DNA of 64,000 nucleotides, taken from the NCBI GenBank assembly GCA_040766885.1, contig JAXGPP010000021.1, forward strand, positions 62,001 through 126,000, in the 5' to 3' direction. A program made the translations under genes and the position numbers. This document shows positions 36,603-45,808 of the stretch, piece by piece. The first letter of the stretch is position 1, and each line of letters opens with the position of its first letter. The notes beneath the pieces were generated by a model. That model ran no database searches, was not told the DNA's origin, and saw only the letters and a program-made list of their open reading frames with translations. The DNA comes from JAXGPP01 sp040766885. Lineage in GTDB: Bacteria > Planctomycetota > Planctomycetia > Pirellulales > Thermoguttaceae.

Positions 36603-37477
36603 ATGCAAGGAAACCCTATTGCCTTTCTGACTCAGGTGGCTGCCGCGTGGGCCTTCACCGTCGCGGCGGCGAATGCGGATTTCATCAAGCTGCCGATCAA
36701 CGATGTCGACAAGTCGCACACGGCCGGCAACTGGGGCAGCAACTGGTACGACGACGTGAATGGCAACGGCCAATGGGATTTGGGAGAGCCGTACGCGGAC
36801 AGCGCCGACCCTTCTTGGAAAACGCCGCTTCAGGATGATGACAATAGCTGCTGGCTTGCCAGCGCGGCAAACATGCTGGGCTCGGGCGGCTGGGGAGACG
36901 CCAATGCGATCTACCAGTCGCTATTAAACCAGTTCGGCTGGACGGAGGACTCCAGGGTACGGCACTCGACTGGTACATAAAAAACAGCGCCAATCCCGGC
37001 ACCGAGTACTCGGTCGTCACGGAGTACAATCATGGCAAGTGGAACGAGCATTGGACCTCAACATTCATCGCGGAAGAATTGCGGCGTTGCCAATACGTCG
37101 GCATCGGTGTGTGGTCGAGCATCACCTTTAGCCTGACGGGTCATGCATTGACCATCTATGGCGACGACGCCGACGAAGATGCAGTCCACCCGGAACCGAA
37201 CGTCGCGTATCTCACAGACTCGGATCAGGATCTGGCAGGCTACGACCGCAATGACTACGTGTGGTTAACGCAAAAAGACCCCGCCAGCGGTCACACTTAC
37301 TATTACCTGGAAGACTACTTCGGCACCGGCCAACATGGCTACCTTGGATACGTTGTGACGCTGTGCCGGGTGCCGGAGCCTGGCACCGTCACATTGCTGA
37401 CGAGTCTCGCTTTCACCGGCGCGGTTTCCCTGACCTTTGCACGATTTCGGCGGCGAGTGCGATCATCGCGGGTCTGA
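36603..37477 (+). pseudogene. PEP-CTERM protein with cysteine-peptidase-like domain, frameshifted
   Basis: The ATG at 36603 has GGGAGGG five bases upstream. A signal peptide (IAFLTQVAAAWAFTVAAANA) leads into DDVNGNGQWDLGEPYADSADPSW, then DNSCWLASAANMLGSGGW, which looks like the catalytic Cys region of a papain-fold (IdeS or C39-like) peptidase. Near 36950 the frame shifts by -1; reading on gives GTALDWYIKNSANPGTEY, then GHALTIYGDD (candidate catalytic His) and a PEP-CTERM tail (VPEPGTVTLLTSLAFTGAVSLTFARFRRR). PEP-CTERM proteins are exported and processed by exosortase. As read, the product loses the His and the sorting signal; a sequencing error is possible. Confidence 0.75.
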
Positions 37478-38763
37478 AGGCCGGTCATTGGCCACTTGTG
37501 GGATGATCTTTGCGGCCCTTGGCGGAAGTGATAGTGCTCGCAGTTGGTGAACGGGTAGCTTCGCATTGCTCGGTCTCGGCAAAACGCTTGGCTCCCGGTT
37601 TTAGCAGTGTCACACTGAATTAGTTTGCTGCCCGATAGCCTGGTATTGCCCAACGGCCTGGAACACACGGCCGGCGCGGAGAGGAATTCGATGCGGCCAG
37701 CCTGGGCGCGGCAGGCCAACTCGTGAAGCCAACCAATAGTCGCTGGCTCCAGGCGCGCCTCGGACGGGCAGTCAGCGGGATAGACCACCTCCACCTCAAC
37801 GTTCAAGGCATATTGCCCCCGCTGGATCCGGCGGTCTCGCTTCTCGCGTCGCCCGTTCACGACGCGCAGCTACTCGACACTCGAGAGATTGCGCTCCCGT
37901 CAGAATTGCCCGGTTGCTCTGTCGCATCCAGGCCCAAGCGGTCTCGGTGTTCGTGCCATCGACCAGTTCCTCGCCAGCGGCGGCCGATGGATGTGGTCGA
38001 CCCATGGAGCGATCCTCGTGCCGGAAGCATTCTCCAGGCTGGCGACCCCCTGCCATACCGACATTGGTCGTTGTTCGCAACGATCGTCCCCATGTCACGA
38101 CACGAAGAATCGCTCCTCCCGAGCAGCCGCCTGGAACTTCTCAAACAGTTCGACACCGCGCACTGATGCCGCTTCCTGCGACCGCCTTATCTCGCGAGCG
38201 AATGCCCGTAGGGCATGTTCCGTCCGCAATCGCTCGGCGCGACAGCCCACTGGAGGTGGACTGCGGGTGGTCGTGCGAAGGCGTCCAATCAGGAGGGCAG
38301 GGAGTCTCTCGCTCCGCCGCGTGAAGGCTCGGCTCGATCAAGAAATGTCGCTTACCTCCCGTCAGTACTTACCCCAAATGGGCACTCATTTCCCCCGGCA
38401 GCGTTACAGGAAAGAGTCGGACTGGCGCCTCCCGAAAACCCGTAAGCAGAATTCAGCAAATTTCCTTGACGGATCTGGTCGATGACGGCAAAATCGCAGC
38501 TTGGTGAGTTTGGCGCGACTTTGCCGACGGTGCCGGGTATTCTCGTCAGGGCTCGGGGCACTCTGCCGCTTCCCAATCGGTGCCAGCCGGCAAAAGTCGT
38601 TCTTTTCCAGATCTGATCCCGACACTGAATCAAACACCGAAGGGCAACCTTCCGGCCCTATGGGTCGTGGCGTCGCCAGAACGGGCCATCGAGCGCACCG
38701 TGGGCAATCACTCGTCCCGGTGCGACTGGCGTGACACGCCCAAGAGGGTCATACGCACTTATC
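37478..38763. other. About 1.3 kb of gene debris without an intact gene
   Basis: At 37600-37860 on the minus strand a frame reads like a conserved small protein (NVEVEVVYPADCPSEARLEP, then TIGWLHELACRAQAGRIEFL), a sequence I associate with small planctomycete proteins, but the end is degraded. At about 37900-38050 another minus-strand piece (VDGTNTETAWAWMRQSNRA) may come from a transposase. The rest, up to 38763, shows no coherent coding. The last 100 bases should include the promoter of the FeeM-like gene. Confidence 0.4.
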
Positions 38764-39510
38764 ATGAAGCACGACGTACTTCTTCCGGACCCCCGCGCGC
38801 CTCTGCATGTCCGAATCGCTTCCACCCGCCGCGAGTACGCGGCGGCCTTCGAGTTGCTCTACCGCGTCTACCTGGCAAAAGGCTACACCCGGCCGCATCC
38901 CTCCGAATTGATCTACAGCCAGCTTCTGGGGTTGCCCACGAGCCGGACCATCGTGGCCATCGATACCGGGCGGCGGCTGGCGGGTTCCTTGAGCATCGTC
39001 GGCGACAACCGTCTCGGCCTGCCGCTGGAGTCGACCTATCCCGACGAAGTCGATGCGCTCCGCCGCCAGGGAAGAGTCCTGGCCGAGATCTCCGGCCTAT
39101 CGGTCGACCCGTGCGCCAGCCGGCGACCGCGGGAGATTTTCTTTGCCTTGACCGAGTTCATGATCCAGTACGCGTACTGGCAGCAACTCGATGACCTCGT
39201 GATGCTAGTGCATCCGCGCCACTACCGATTCTACTGGCAGTGTTTCCGCGCCGCCCCCTTCGGCCCCTGCCGCGACCACAAACCGGTGTGCGGCAGCCCG
39301 GCGATCGCCTGCCGCATCGATCTCCGCTTCCTCGAGCGAAACGTCGATCCGACTCTGTGGCACCGCTACTTCGGCTGGCCCTACCCGGCGTGGTGTTTCT
39401 CGACCCCGTCGATGAATGCTGCCGATCACGAGTATTTCTGCCGTCGGCGCGGGCTTGCCGCCGGCGCCGTCTGTGCCGATTGTGGCGAACATGTCGCACG
39501 TGCCGGCTGA
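38764..39510 (+). CDS. FeeM-like N-acyltransferase (N-acyl amino acid synthase type)
   Basis: 248 residues from ATG 38764 (GTG at 38731 is an alternative). The GNAT/autoinducer-synthase fold shows as VRIASTRREYAAAFELLYRVYLAKGY, TIVAIDTGRRLAGSLSIVGD, LAEISGLSVDP and FFALTEFMIQYAYWQQLDDLVMLVHPRHYRFY. This is the layout of FeeM-type enzymes, which move an acyl chain from acyl carrier protein to an amino acid or similar amine. A Cys-rich C-terminal tail (YFCRRRGLAAGAVCADCGEH) is unusual. It is followed 42 bases on by a DevC/DevA/DevB exporter, so its product is probably exported. The specific amine and acyl chain cannot be predicted. Confidence 0.72.
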   Translation: MKHDVLLPDPRAPLHVRIASTRREYAAAFELLYRVYLAKGYTRPHPSELIYSQLLGLPTSRTIVAIDTGRRLAGSLSIVGDNRLGLPLESTYPDEVDALRRQGRVLAEISGLSVDPCASRRPREIFFALTEFMIQYAYWQQLDDLVMLVHPRHYRFYWQCFRAAPFGPCRDHKPVCGSPAIACRIDLRFLERNVDPTLWHRYFGWPYPAWCFSTPSMNAADHEYFCRRRGLAAGAVCADCGEHVARAG

Positions 39511-39552
39511 GCCGTCTGCCGCCGCAGCAAGCTTGTCCTATAGTTGCGTATT

Positions 39553-40677
39553 ATGTGGCTGATCGCAATTCAGACCCTCATCGCCGATCGCGGTAAGCTC
39601 CTGACAGCGTTGATCGGAGTGATCTTCTCCGTCGTGCTGGTAAACGTTCAGGGCGGATTCTTTATTGGGCTGATTCGCAAGGCAAGCCTCCTGGTCGATC
39701 ACGGTCAGGCCGATATCTGGATTGGCCACCGCAGCATGCATTACGTTGATCTGCCGCGCGATATACCGCGACGGTGGCTTCACCGGATCGAGGCGATTCC
39801 CGGCGTAGCGCAAGTCGAGCCCTACTCGATCGGCGTCGCGCAGATGACGCTCCCCAGCGGCGGTTTCGAAGACGTGGTCGTAGTGGGCGTCGACCGCGCC
39901 GGACTCTTGGGCAACGCGTGGAATCTCGTCGCCGGCCGCGAGGACGGCATCCTGCAGCCCGATGGCATCATTCTCGATGAATGCGAGCTGCCCAAGCTCG
40001 AGTATCCGCGGCTGGGAGATCTTCGCGAGATCGGTGGACGCCGGGCGCGGCTGGTCGGCACGAGCCGAGGGATTACGGGGTTTCTTGTAATGCCCTACGT
40101 CTTCACCAGCTACGAACGGGCAGCCGAGTACCTCAAGCTGTCGCCCGAGCGATGCTCGTACTTTCTCGTACGAATCGCACCCGGCACCAACGTCGAACAC
40201 CTGTGTGAAACCATCCGCCGGCAATTGCCCGAAGTGGATGCCTACCCGCGCGATCAGTACAGCTGGATCTCGGTGAACTTCTGGATGACCAGGACGGGTC
40301 TGGGGATCAGCTTCGGCGCGGCGACGCTGCTGGGCTTGCTGGTGGGGATGGTCGTTGTCGCGCAAACGCTCTATAGCTCCGTGCTCGATCGGCTACACGA
40401 ATTCGGCACGCTCAAGGCGATCGGCGCTCGTCACAGTCAGATTAGCGCGATCCTGCTCGCCCAGGCAGCCGTGCTCGCCACAGTCGGTTCAGCGCTGGGA
40501 TTGATCCTGGTGTCGCTCATCCAGGCTGCTTACAGCACTCCGCGCGCTCCCATCGTGATCCCCTGGCCTCTCTCACTCGGCAGCTTTCTGCTGGTTCTCG
40601 CCATCTGCCTGACGAGTTCACTTCTGCCGTATTTGCGGATCCGCAAGGTCGACCCCGTGCTGGTGCTGCAGTCATGA
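39553..40677 (+). CDS. DevC-like ABC exporter permease
   Basis: 374 residues. The start ATG 39553 is preferred to TTG 39544. One membrane segment at the N-terminus (LLTALIGVIFSVVLVNVQGGFFIGL), a large periplasmic MacB-like domain, then three membrane segments in the FtsX arrangement (ISFGAATLLGLLVGMVVVAQTLYSS, ILLAQAAVLATVGSALGLILVSLI and LGSFLLVLAICLTSSLLPYL). The permease matches DevC, which with DevA and DevB exports glycolipids in cyanobacteria. The stop overlaps the ATPase start by four bases (ATGA). Confidence 0.85.
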   Translation: MWLIAIQTLIADRGKLLTALIGVIFSVVLVNVQGGFFIGLIRKASLLVDHGQADIWIGHRSMHYVDLPRDIPRRWLHRIEAIPGVAQVEPYSIGVAQMTLPSGGFEDVVVVGVDRAGLLGNAWNLVAGREDGILQPDGIILDECELPKLEYPRLGDLREIGGRRARLVGTSRGITGFLVMPYVFTSYERAAEYLKLSPERCSYFLVRIAPGTNVEHLCETIRRQLPEVDAYPRDQYSWISVNFWMTRTGLGISFGAATLLGLLVGMVVVAQTLYSSVLDRLHEFGTLKAIGARHSQISAILLAQAAVLATVGSALGLILVSLIQAAYSTPRAPIVIPWPLSLGSFLLVLAICLTSSLLPYLRIRKVDPVLVLQS

Positions 40678-41429
40678 TCGCACAGCCAGGCTTTGCCATT
40701 GCGGAGACACCGCTTGCCCTCCTGGAGGGCATCACGAAGAGCTTTCGTCGCGGCGACGCCGTGAACACCGTACTCCACGGCGTCGACCTCAGGGTGCGCC
40801 GCGGCGAGTGCGTCTTCCTGGCCGGTCCTTCCGGGAGCGGCAAGACAACTCTGCTGTCGATACTCGGCGGCGTCCTCTCGGCCGATGAAGGCTGCGTCTG
40901 CCTGTTCGGCGAGGATCTCGAGCGGCTGACGGAACGCGAGCGGCTGGCCATGCGGCGCGACCGTATCGGGTTTGTGTTCCAGCGGTTTCACCTCATCCGC
41001 GGCCTCAATGCGGTCGATAACGTTGGCATCCCGCTCGTGCTGCAGGGCGTCTCCTGGCCCGAGGCCCGCCGGCAGGCCCTGACAATGCTTGAGTCGGTGG
41101 GAATGGCCGAGCATGCCCAGGCGCATCCGGCGCGGCTCAGTGGCGGCCAGTGCCAGCGGATCGCGCTGGCCCGCGCCGTAGTTGGCCAGCCGGACCTCGT
41201 CCTGGCCGACGAGCCGACCGCCGCACTCGATGCCGAGAACGGGCGCGATGTGATGGAACTGCTGCGGAGACTGACGGTCCAGGAGGGCAAGGCGGCCGTG
41301 GTGGTGACTCATGACCCGCGGATTTTTCGCTACGCCGACCGGATCGTGCGGCTGGATGACGGCCACATCGTGGCGGAAGAGTACGCGACTGAACTTGTTG
41401 TTGCGAATCAACACGGAGCTGAGCTGTGA
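40674..41429 (+). CDS. DevA/LolD-like ABC transporter ATPase
   Basis: 251 residues. Walker A GPSGSGKTT at residues 51-59, Q-loop in FVFQRFHLIRGL, signature LSGGQCQRIALARA at 155-168 and Walker B LVLADEPTAALD at 175-186; the D-loop and switch His (VVVTHDP) follow. It energises the DevC-like permease next to it. It overlaps both neighbours by ATGA and GTGA, showing a translationally coupled operon. Confidence 0.92.
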   Translation: MIAQPGFAIAETPLALLEGITKSFRRGDAVNTVLHGVDLRVRRGECVFLAGPSGSGKTTLLSILGGVLSADEGCVCLFGEDLERLTERERLAMRRDRIGFVFQRFHLIRGLNAVDNVGIPLVLQGVSWPEARRQALTMLESVGMAEHAQAHPARLSGGQCQRIALARAVVGQPDLVLADEPTAALDAENGRDVMELLRRLTVQEGKAAVVVTHDPRIFRYADRIVRLDDGHIVAEEYATELVVANQHGAEL

Positions 41430-42514
41430 CGAAGACACTGCTGGTTCTGGTGGGCGTGCTGGGTATTGCGGCCTTGAGCCTGCTGATCGATGCCCAGTCA
41501 CGGGCCGGCGCAATCCATACGCCGCCTGCAGACGTTGAGTGTTCGATCGCCGCGCCAGGCCGGATCGAAGGCGCCACCGAGGAAATCGAGTTGCACTTCC
41601 AGCTCACCGGGCGCGTCTCGGCAGTGCTCGTTCAAGAAGGGCAGCAGGTTCACCAGGGAGATGTGCTCGTGGAGCTCGACGACCAGGAGTACGCTCACGA
41701 GGAAGCCCTGGCCGAAGCGGACTTGAGCCTGGCCCGGGCGAAACTCGAGCGGCTCCAGAACGGGGCGCGGGCCGAAGAACGGGCGGAAGCGGCGGCGCTT
41801 TATCGGGCCAAGGTCGCTGAACTGGAACAGGCGCGAACCCTTTGCGCCCGGCTCGAGAAGCTGGTCGCCTCCCGCGCTACGAGCGAACAGGAAGCCGACG
41901 AACAGCGAAGCCTCGTCAAGTCGCTGTCGGCAGAGACCGAAGCGGCCAAGGCGCGGCAGGAACTGCTCGATGCGCCGGCGCGGCCCGATGAGATTCGCAT
42001 TCACCAGGCCGGAGTTGAGGCGGCCGAGGCCCGGTTGGAACTGGCCCGTGTTCAGCGGGAACGCTGCCGCCTGCGGGCGCCGATCGGCGGCCAGGTGCTG
42101 GAGATCGATGTAGAACCGGGCGAGTTGACCGGCCCCAACGCAACACTGCCGGCGGTTATCCTTACCGACTCCAGCCGCTATCGCGTGCGAGCATTCGTCG
42201 AGGAACTTGAAGCGCCGCGTGTCCGGGCCGGGATGCAGGCCACGGTGGTTGCCGACGGCCTTGTGGGCAAGACCTTCCGCGGCAAGGTTTCACAACTCAG
42301 TCCGCGGATGAGCCGCAAGAGCATGTGGACCGACGACCCGGGTGAACGCTACGACACGAAAACCCGCGAGATCTGGATCGACCTGGAACCGGCCGGCGAT
42401 CTGGTGGTCGGCCTGCGGGTCGATGTGATGATCGATCCGGCGTCGGCGAATAACGCGGCCGAGACCGAGGATTCTCTATCGACTGCTTCTTTGCCCGTAG
42501 AGCCCCGCCCATAA
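41426..42514 (+). CDS. DevB-like membrane fusion protein (HlyD family)
   Basis: 362 residues starting at GTG. A membrane anchor (LLVLVGVLGIAALSLLIDAQS) is followed by a lipoyl-type half (APGRIEGATEEIELHFQLTG, VLVQEGQQVHQGDVLVELDD), a long coiled-coil hairpin (about residues 90-200), the second lipoyl half (CRLRAPIGGQVLEIDVEPGEL) and a beta-barrel region. It bridges the inner-membrane transporter to the outer envelope. It is the last gene of the operon; no TolC-like channel gene is in the window. Confidence 0.88.
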   Translation: MTKTLLVLVGVLGIAALSLLIDAQSRAGAIHTPPADVECSIAAPGRIEGATEEIELHFQLTGRVSAVLVQEGQQVHQGDVLVELDDQEYAHEEALAEADLSLARAKLERLQNGARAEERAEAAALYRAKVAELEQARTLCARLEKLVASRATSEQEADEQRSLVKSLSAETEAAKARQELLDAPARPDEIRIHQAGVEAAEARLELARVQRERCRLRAPIGGQVLEIDVEPGELTGPNATLPAVILTDSSRYRVRAFVEELEAPRVRAGMQATVVADGLVGKTFRGKVSQLSPRMSRKSMWTDDPGERYDTKTREIWIDLEPAGDLVVGLRVDVMIDPASANNAAETEDSLSTASLPVEPRP

Positions 42515-42589
42515 GTTCGGTCGCGCCGGACAGACACTCTTGGCGCAAAGTTGCTCGATCTGCGCATGTCTGAAATACCATTCAGCGGC

Positions 42590-43096
42590 TCAGTCCATCT
42601 GAAACGGGCTGTCGGGCCGATCCTCGTGGCGAATTTCGTCGACTTGGTGCCTCTTACCTTCGCCGGCATAGAGCCGGTTGGGGCAATTGAAGACTAGTCC
42701 GGGGTACTCGCTCACGTTCCGGTAAGCATGGACGACGCCTGGGGGGACGATTACCATCGCCAGGTTCGACTGGCCGACCACCACGGCCTGCCGATGACCG
42801 TAGGTGGGCGCATCACGCCGGGTGTCCCAGAGGTAGAGCTTGAAATCACCGGGGCCGACGAAGGCGAACAGGTCGCTCTGCTCGCGGTGCTCGTGCGGGC
42901 CGCGGGCCACGCCGGGGAGCGTCTGGCTGATGTAGGCCATCGCCGGGTAGTCGGCGGCGGTGATCTCGTCGTGACGAAACAGTTCAACCAGCCAGCCGCG
43001 GGCATCTTCGAATCGCCGCAGGGAGCGGATGATCACGCCCTCGACGGGGCCGTCGCGAAACTCGGGCTCGCCAGGGACCATGGGAGATTGGCTCAT
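42590..43096 (-). CDS. rmlC: RmlC-like dTDP-4-dehydrorhamnose 3,5-epimerase family protein
   Basis: 168 residues from ATG 43096, which has GAGGTG just upstream. A longer start would run into the IS. The cupin barrel shows VEGVIIRSLRRFEDARGWLVELFR, ISQTLPGVARGPHEHREQSD (with the catalytic His) and VVGQSNLAMVIVPPGVVHAY. RmlC converts dTDP-4-keto-6-deoxyglucose to the rhamnose precursor; some relatives are sugar isomerases, so the exact reaction is uncertain. It lies downstream of rmlA on the same strand with an IS in between, so it may now depend on a new promoter. Confidence 0.75.
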   Translation of the reverse strand: MSQSPMVPGEPEFRDGPVEGVIIRSLRRFEDARGWLVELFRHDEITAADYPAMAYISQTLPGVARGPHEHREQSDLFAFVGPGDFKLYLWDTRRDAPTYGHRQAVVVGQSNLAMVIVPPGVVHAYRNVSEYPGLVFNCPNRLYAGEGKRHQVDEIRHEDRPDSPFQMD

Positions 43097-43142
43097 ATCA
43101 CCTCGGTACGTCGCAAATGGATGCAGAAATGAACGAAAGATC

Positions 43143-44660
43143 GAGTCTGTAGCATCATTACAGAGGGTTGTTCTTGAGGCGCTGAGCGTTTTTCCGTATT
43201 TTCCCGGCCCGAATCGCACTACGGAGGGTGGCCATGTCGGGACCGGGAGAATATCGAGCGGATTGTACTGAGGGTATTACACGTGTTGAGGACCTGCCGC
43301 AAGCTCTGCGCGTCGAGCGGAGTCGCAACTATTCGACGCGACCATGCCCGGCGTGCGGTCGGAGTTGCTATCGCGTTCGCACCGTTGAGCGGACGCTGCA
43401 CGATCTCGGCGACTTGGTGCGGGAGCGGCCTCGTGATCTTCTCGTTACGTACTCGCAACATTATTGCTGTAAGTGCAAGAGCTACTTCAACGTGGACATG
43501 TCGGACTTGGCGCTGTCCAAGAGCCACTACACCCACCGTGTCGTGGCGATGGCCGTGCGTCTGGTGGTGGAGGACGGCTTGCCCTACCGCGCGGCGAGTT
43601 GGCATCTCTGGCGGGACCATCGGGTCTTCGTCCCCTACGCCACGATTCAGAACTGGGTGGAGTCCGGGGGGAAAAAAGGCGGAGCAACGCATCCGCGGCG
43701 ATTACCTGGACACCGCACTGGATAACTTCTCGGGGTACATCGCGGCCGACGAGTTGTACGACGGGCCGTTCTGTGTGCTGTCGATCGTGGACAACCACAC
43801 CTTTCGCCGCCTCATCTACGAAGTGTTGGACCACGACCCAGACCATGCCGACATCGAGCGATTCTTCCGCACCTTCCAGGCGGCGATTCAGGGGCGCGGC
43901 CTCGTGTTGCAGGGTATCACAACCGACGGCTCGAACCTCTATCCTGAGCCGATTTCCACAGTGTTTGGTGACGTTTCTCACCAACTCTGTGAGTTCCACG
44001 TCATCAAGGAACTGACGAAGGCCGTGTTGCACGCCCTTGCGAAGGTCCGCAAGGAATTGGTCGCCACGAAGCCCAAGCTTGGCCGCGGGCGTCCGTCTTC
44101 GGCCGCCGCCCGCAAGGCGGCGCGGCAGGCCAAGTGGATCGAACGGAAGGTCGGAGACCTGTTTCAGCATCGTTATCTGTTCGTGCAGCACGTTCTGACT
44201 CCAGCCCCGCGGCGGACCCTGATGCGCATTACCCGCGGGCGACCCGAGCTGCGAACGCTTCGAGGCGTCATGGATGAAGTGTATCGACTCTTCGATCGTC
44301 GCTGCCGCAGCGACACTGCGTTGGAAAAGCTGGCACGGCTGCGGCGTCGCGTGCGGCGTTTCCAGTGGATCGGCAAAACATTACAGAAGCTCTTCTCTCC
44401 CAACCTGGAGAAAGCCTTGACCTTCTTGGACGACAAACTCCTTCCTTCCACCTCAAATGCGGTGGAACGGGGAAACCGCCGTCACCGTAAGATGCAGAAG
44501 ACCGTGTATCGCGTTCGGACCTGTCCACACATCTCCTCGCGGATTGCCTTGGATATGCAACGCGAGGAACGAGCCTCGCAACGCAATCTGACTACTCACG
44601 CACTACATCGCGCTCGCAAGAAACGAGCCGCATAACCCTCTGTAATGATGCTACAGACTC
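43143..44660 (+). mobile_element. Intact ISL3-like insertion sequence (copy 3), 1518 bp
   Basis: The same length, terminal repeats (43143-43169 and the inverted copy ending 44660) and encoded proteins as copy 2, but in the opposite orientation. The flanking 8-mers GAAAGATC (43135-43142) and GAACAATC (44661-44668) differ at two positions, so there is no exact target duplication. It sits between rmlA and the rmlC-like gene and interrupts what was probably one transcript. Confidence 0.93.
43234..44635 (+). CDS. ISL3-like DDE transposase, OrfA plus OrfB across a frameshift
   Basis: OrfA 43234-43725 has GGAGG six bases before its ATG. The switch to OrfB (stop at 44635) needs a +1 shift at the G6A6 run (43666-43677); on the -1 path the protein does not match. 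Two independent insertions carry the same run, so the shift is presumably tolerated or used, for example through transcriptional slippage. The stop codon lies just inside the right inverted repeat. Sequence and motifs are as described for copy 2. Confidence 0.8.
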
Positions 44661-44706
44661 GAACAATCTGCTGAGAGCTGAGCGGTCTCGTTTGCCTGAA
44701 ACGGAG

Positions 44707-45594
44707 CTATTGCACGATGCCGCCCGGGCGTTTCAGAAGATCGAGCATGTATTGGCCGTAGCTGCTCTTCTGAGCTCGTGCCAGGACTTCGAACTGGGCA
44801 ACATCGATGAATCCCTTGGCGAGGGCGATTTCCTCGATGCAGGCGATCTTGAGCCCCTGGCGGTGCTCGATCGTTTCGACGAAGTTGGCCGCCTGCAAGA
44901 GCGACTCGTGCGTGCCGGTATCGAGCCAGGCGAAACCGCGGCCGAACAACTCCGCGTGCAACTTGCCCTGCTCAAGATACGCCCGGTTCACGTCGGTGAT
45001 CTCCAACTCTCCCCGTGGAGACGGCTTCAAAGCGGCGGCGATGTCGAGTACACGGTTGTCGTAGAAGTAGAGCCCGGTCACGGCATAGTTCGACTTTGGC
45101 TCGGCGGGCTTCTCGACGATCGAGAGTGGTTTGCCCTTGTCGTCGAGTTCAATGACGCCATAACGCTCGGGATCCTTGACCATGTAGCAAAAAACCGTGG
45201 CCCCTTGTGGCCGCTGGGCGGCCCGCTTGAGCATCCCCTGGAAGCCTTGGCCGTAGAAGATGTTGTCCCCCAGGATGAGCGCTACATGGTCGCGGCCGAC
45301 GAATTCGCGTCCGAGGATGAACGCCTGCGCGAGCCCCTCCGGTCTGGCCTGCACGCAGTAGCGTATCAACAGACCCACCTGCCTGCCATCGCCCAGCAAA
45401 CGCTCGTATTGGGGCGTGTCTTCCGGGGTGGAGATCAAGAGGATCTCGCGGATCCCGGCGAGCATGAGCACGCTTAAGGGGTAGTAAATCATCGGCTTGT
45501 CGTACACCGGCAGGAGCTGCTTGCTCACCGCCCGCGTCGCCGGGTACAGCCGCGTGCCGGCGCCGCCCGCCAGGATGATGCCTTTGGTGGTCAT
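44707..45594 (-). CDS. rmlA: Glucose-1-phosphate thymidylyltransferase
   Basis: 295 residues from ATG 45594. Classic RmlA sequence: GIILAGGAGTRLYPATRAVSKQLLPVYDKPMIYYPLSVLM (nucleotide-binding loop with the conserved Lys), ALILGDNIFYGQGF (metal-binding Asp), YGVIELDDKGKPLSIVEKP, and LDTGTHESLLQA near the C-terminus. It makes dTDP-glucose from dTTP and glucose-1-phosphate, the first step of dTDP-sugar synthesis. rmlB and rmlD are not in the window. It was probably followed by the rmlC-like gene in one operon before the IS insertion. Confidence 0.94.
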   Translation of the reverse strand: MTTKGIILAGGAGTRLYPATRAVSKQLLPVYDKPMIYYPLSVLMLAGIREILLISTPEDTPQYERLLGDGRQVGLLIRYCVQARPEGLAQAFILGREFVGRDHVALILGDNIFYGQGFQGMLKRAAQRPQGATVFCYMVKDPERYGVIELDDKGKPLSIVEKPAEPKSNYAVTGLYFYDNRVLDIAAALKPSPRGELEITDVNRAYLEQGKLHAELFGRGFAWLDTGTHESLLQAANFVETIEHRQGLKIACIEEIALAKGFIDVAQFEVLARAQKSSYGQYMLDLLKRPGGIVQ

Positions 45595-45808
45595 AAGGTT
45601 AGCTCTCAACGCTCCAAGGTTGCTTGCCATCGGCGGTCCGGGAAGGAGGAGACAACCGGCCTTGCGCCCCAAGTGCCACAACGGAAGGGACTTGCACCCG
45701 AACGCCGGACTCCGCCTCCCCACTGTTTCGTATGCTACCCTTGTCAGGGGGCAGCCCCGTCATCAAACCCGCGTTGATTCCGGGACGTGGGTACACAGGA
45801 GCGCTAAA

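Noticed and set aside
43666..43677. Ordinary -1 ribosomal frameshift in the IS transposase
   Set aside because: The -1 frame after the G6A6 run does not continue into the DDE domain; only +1 (or -2) does.
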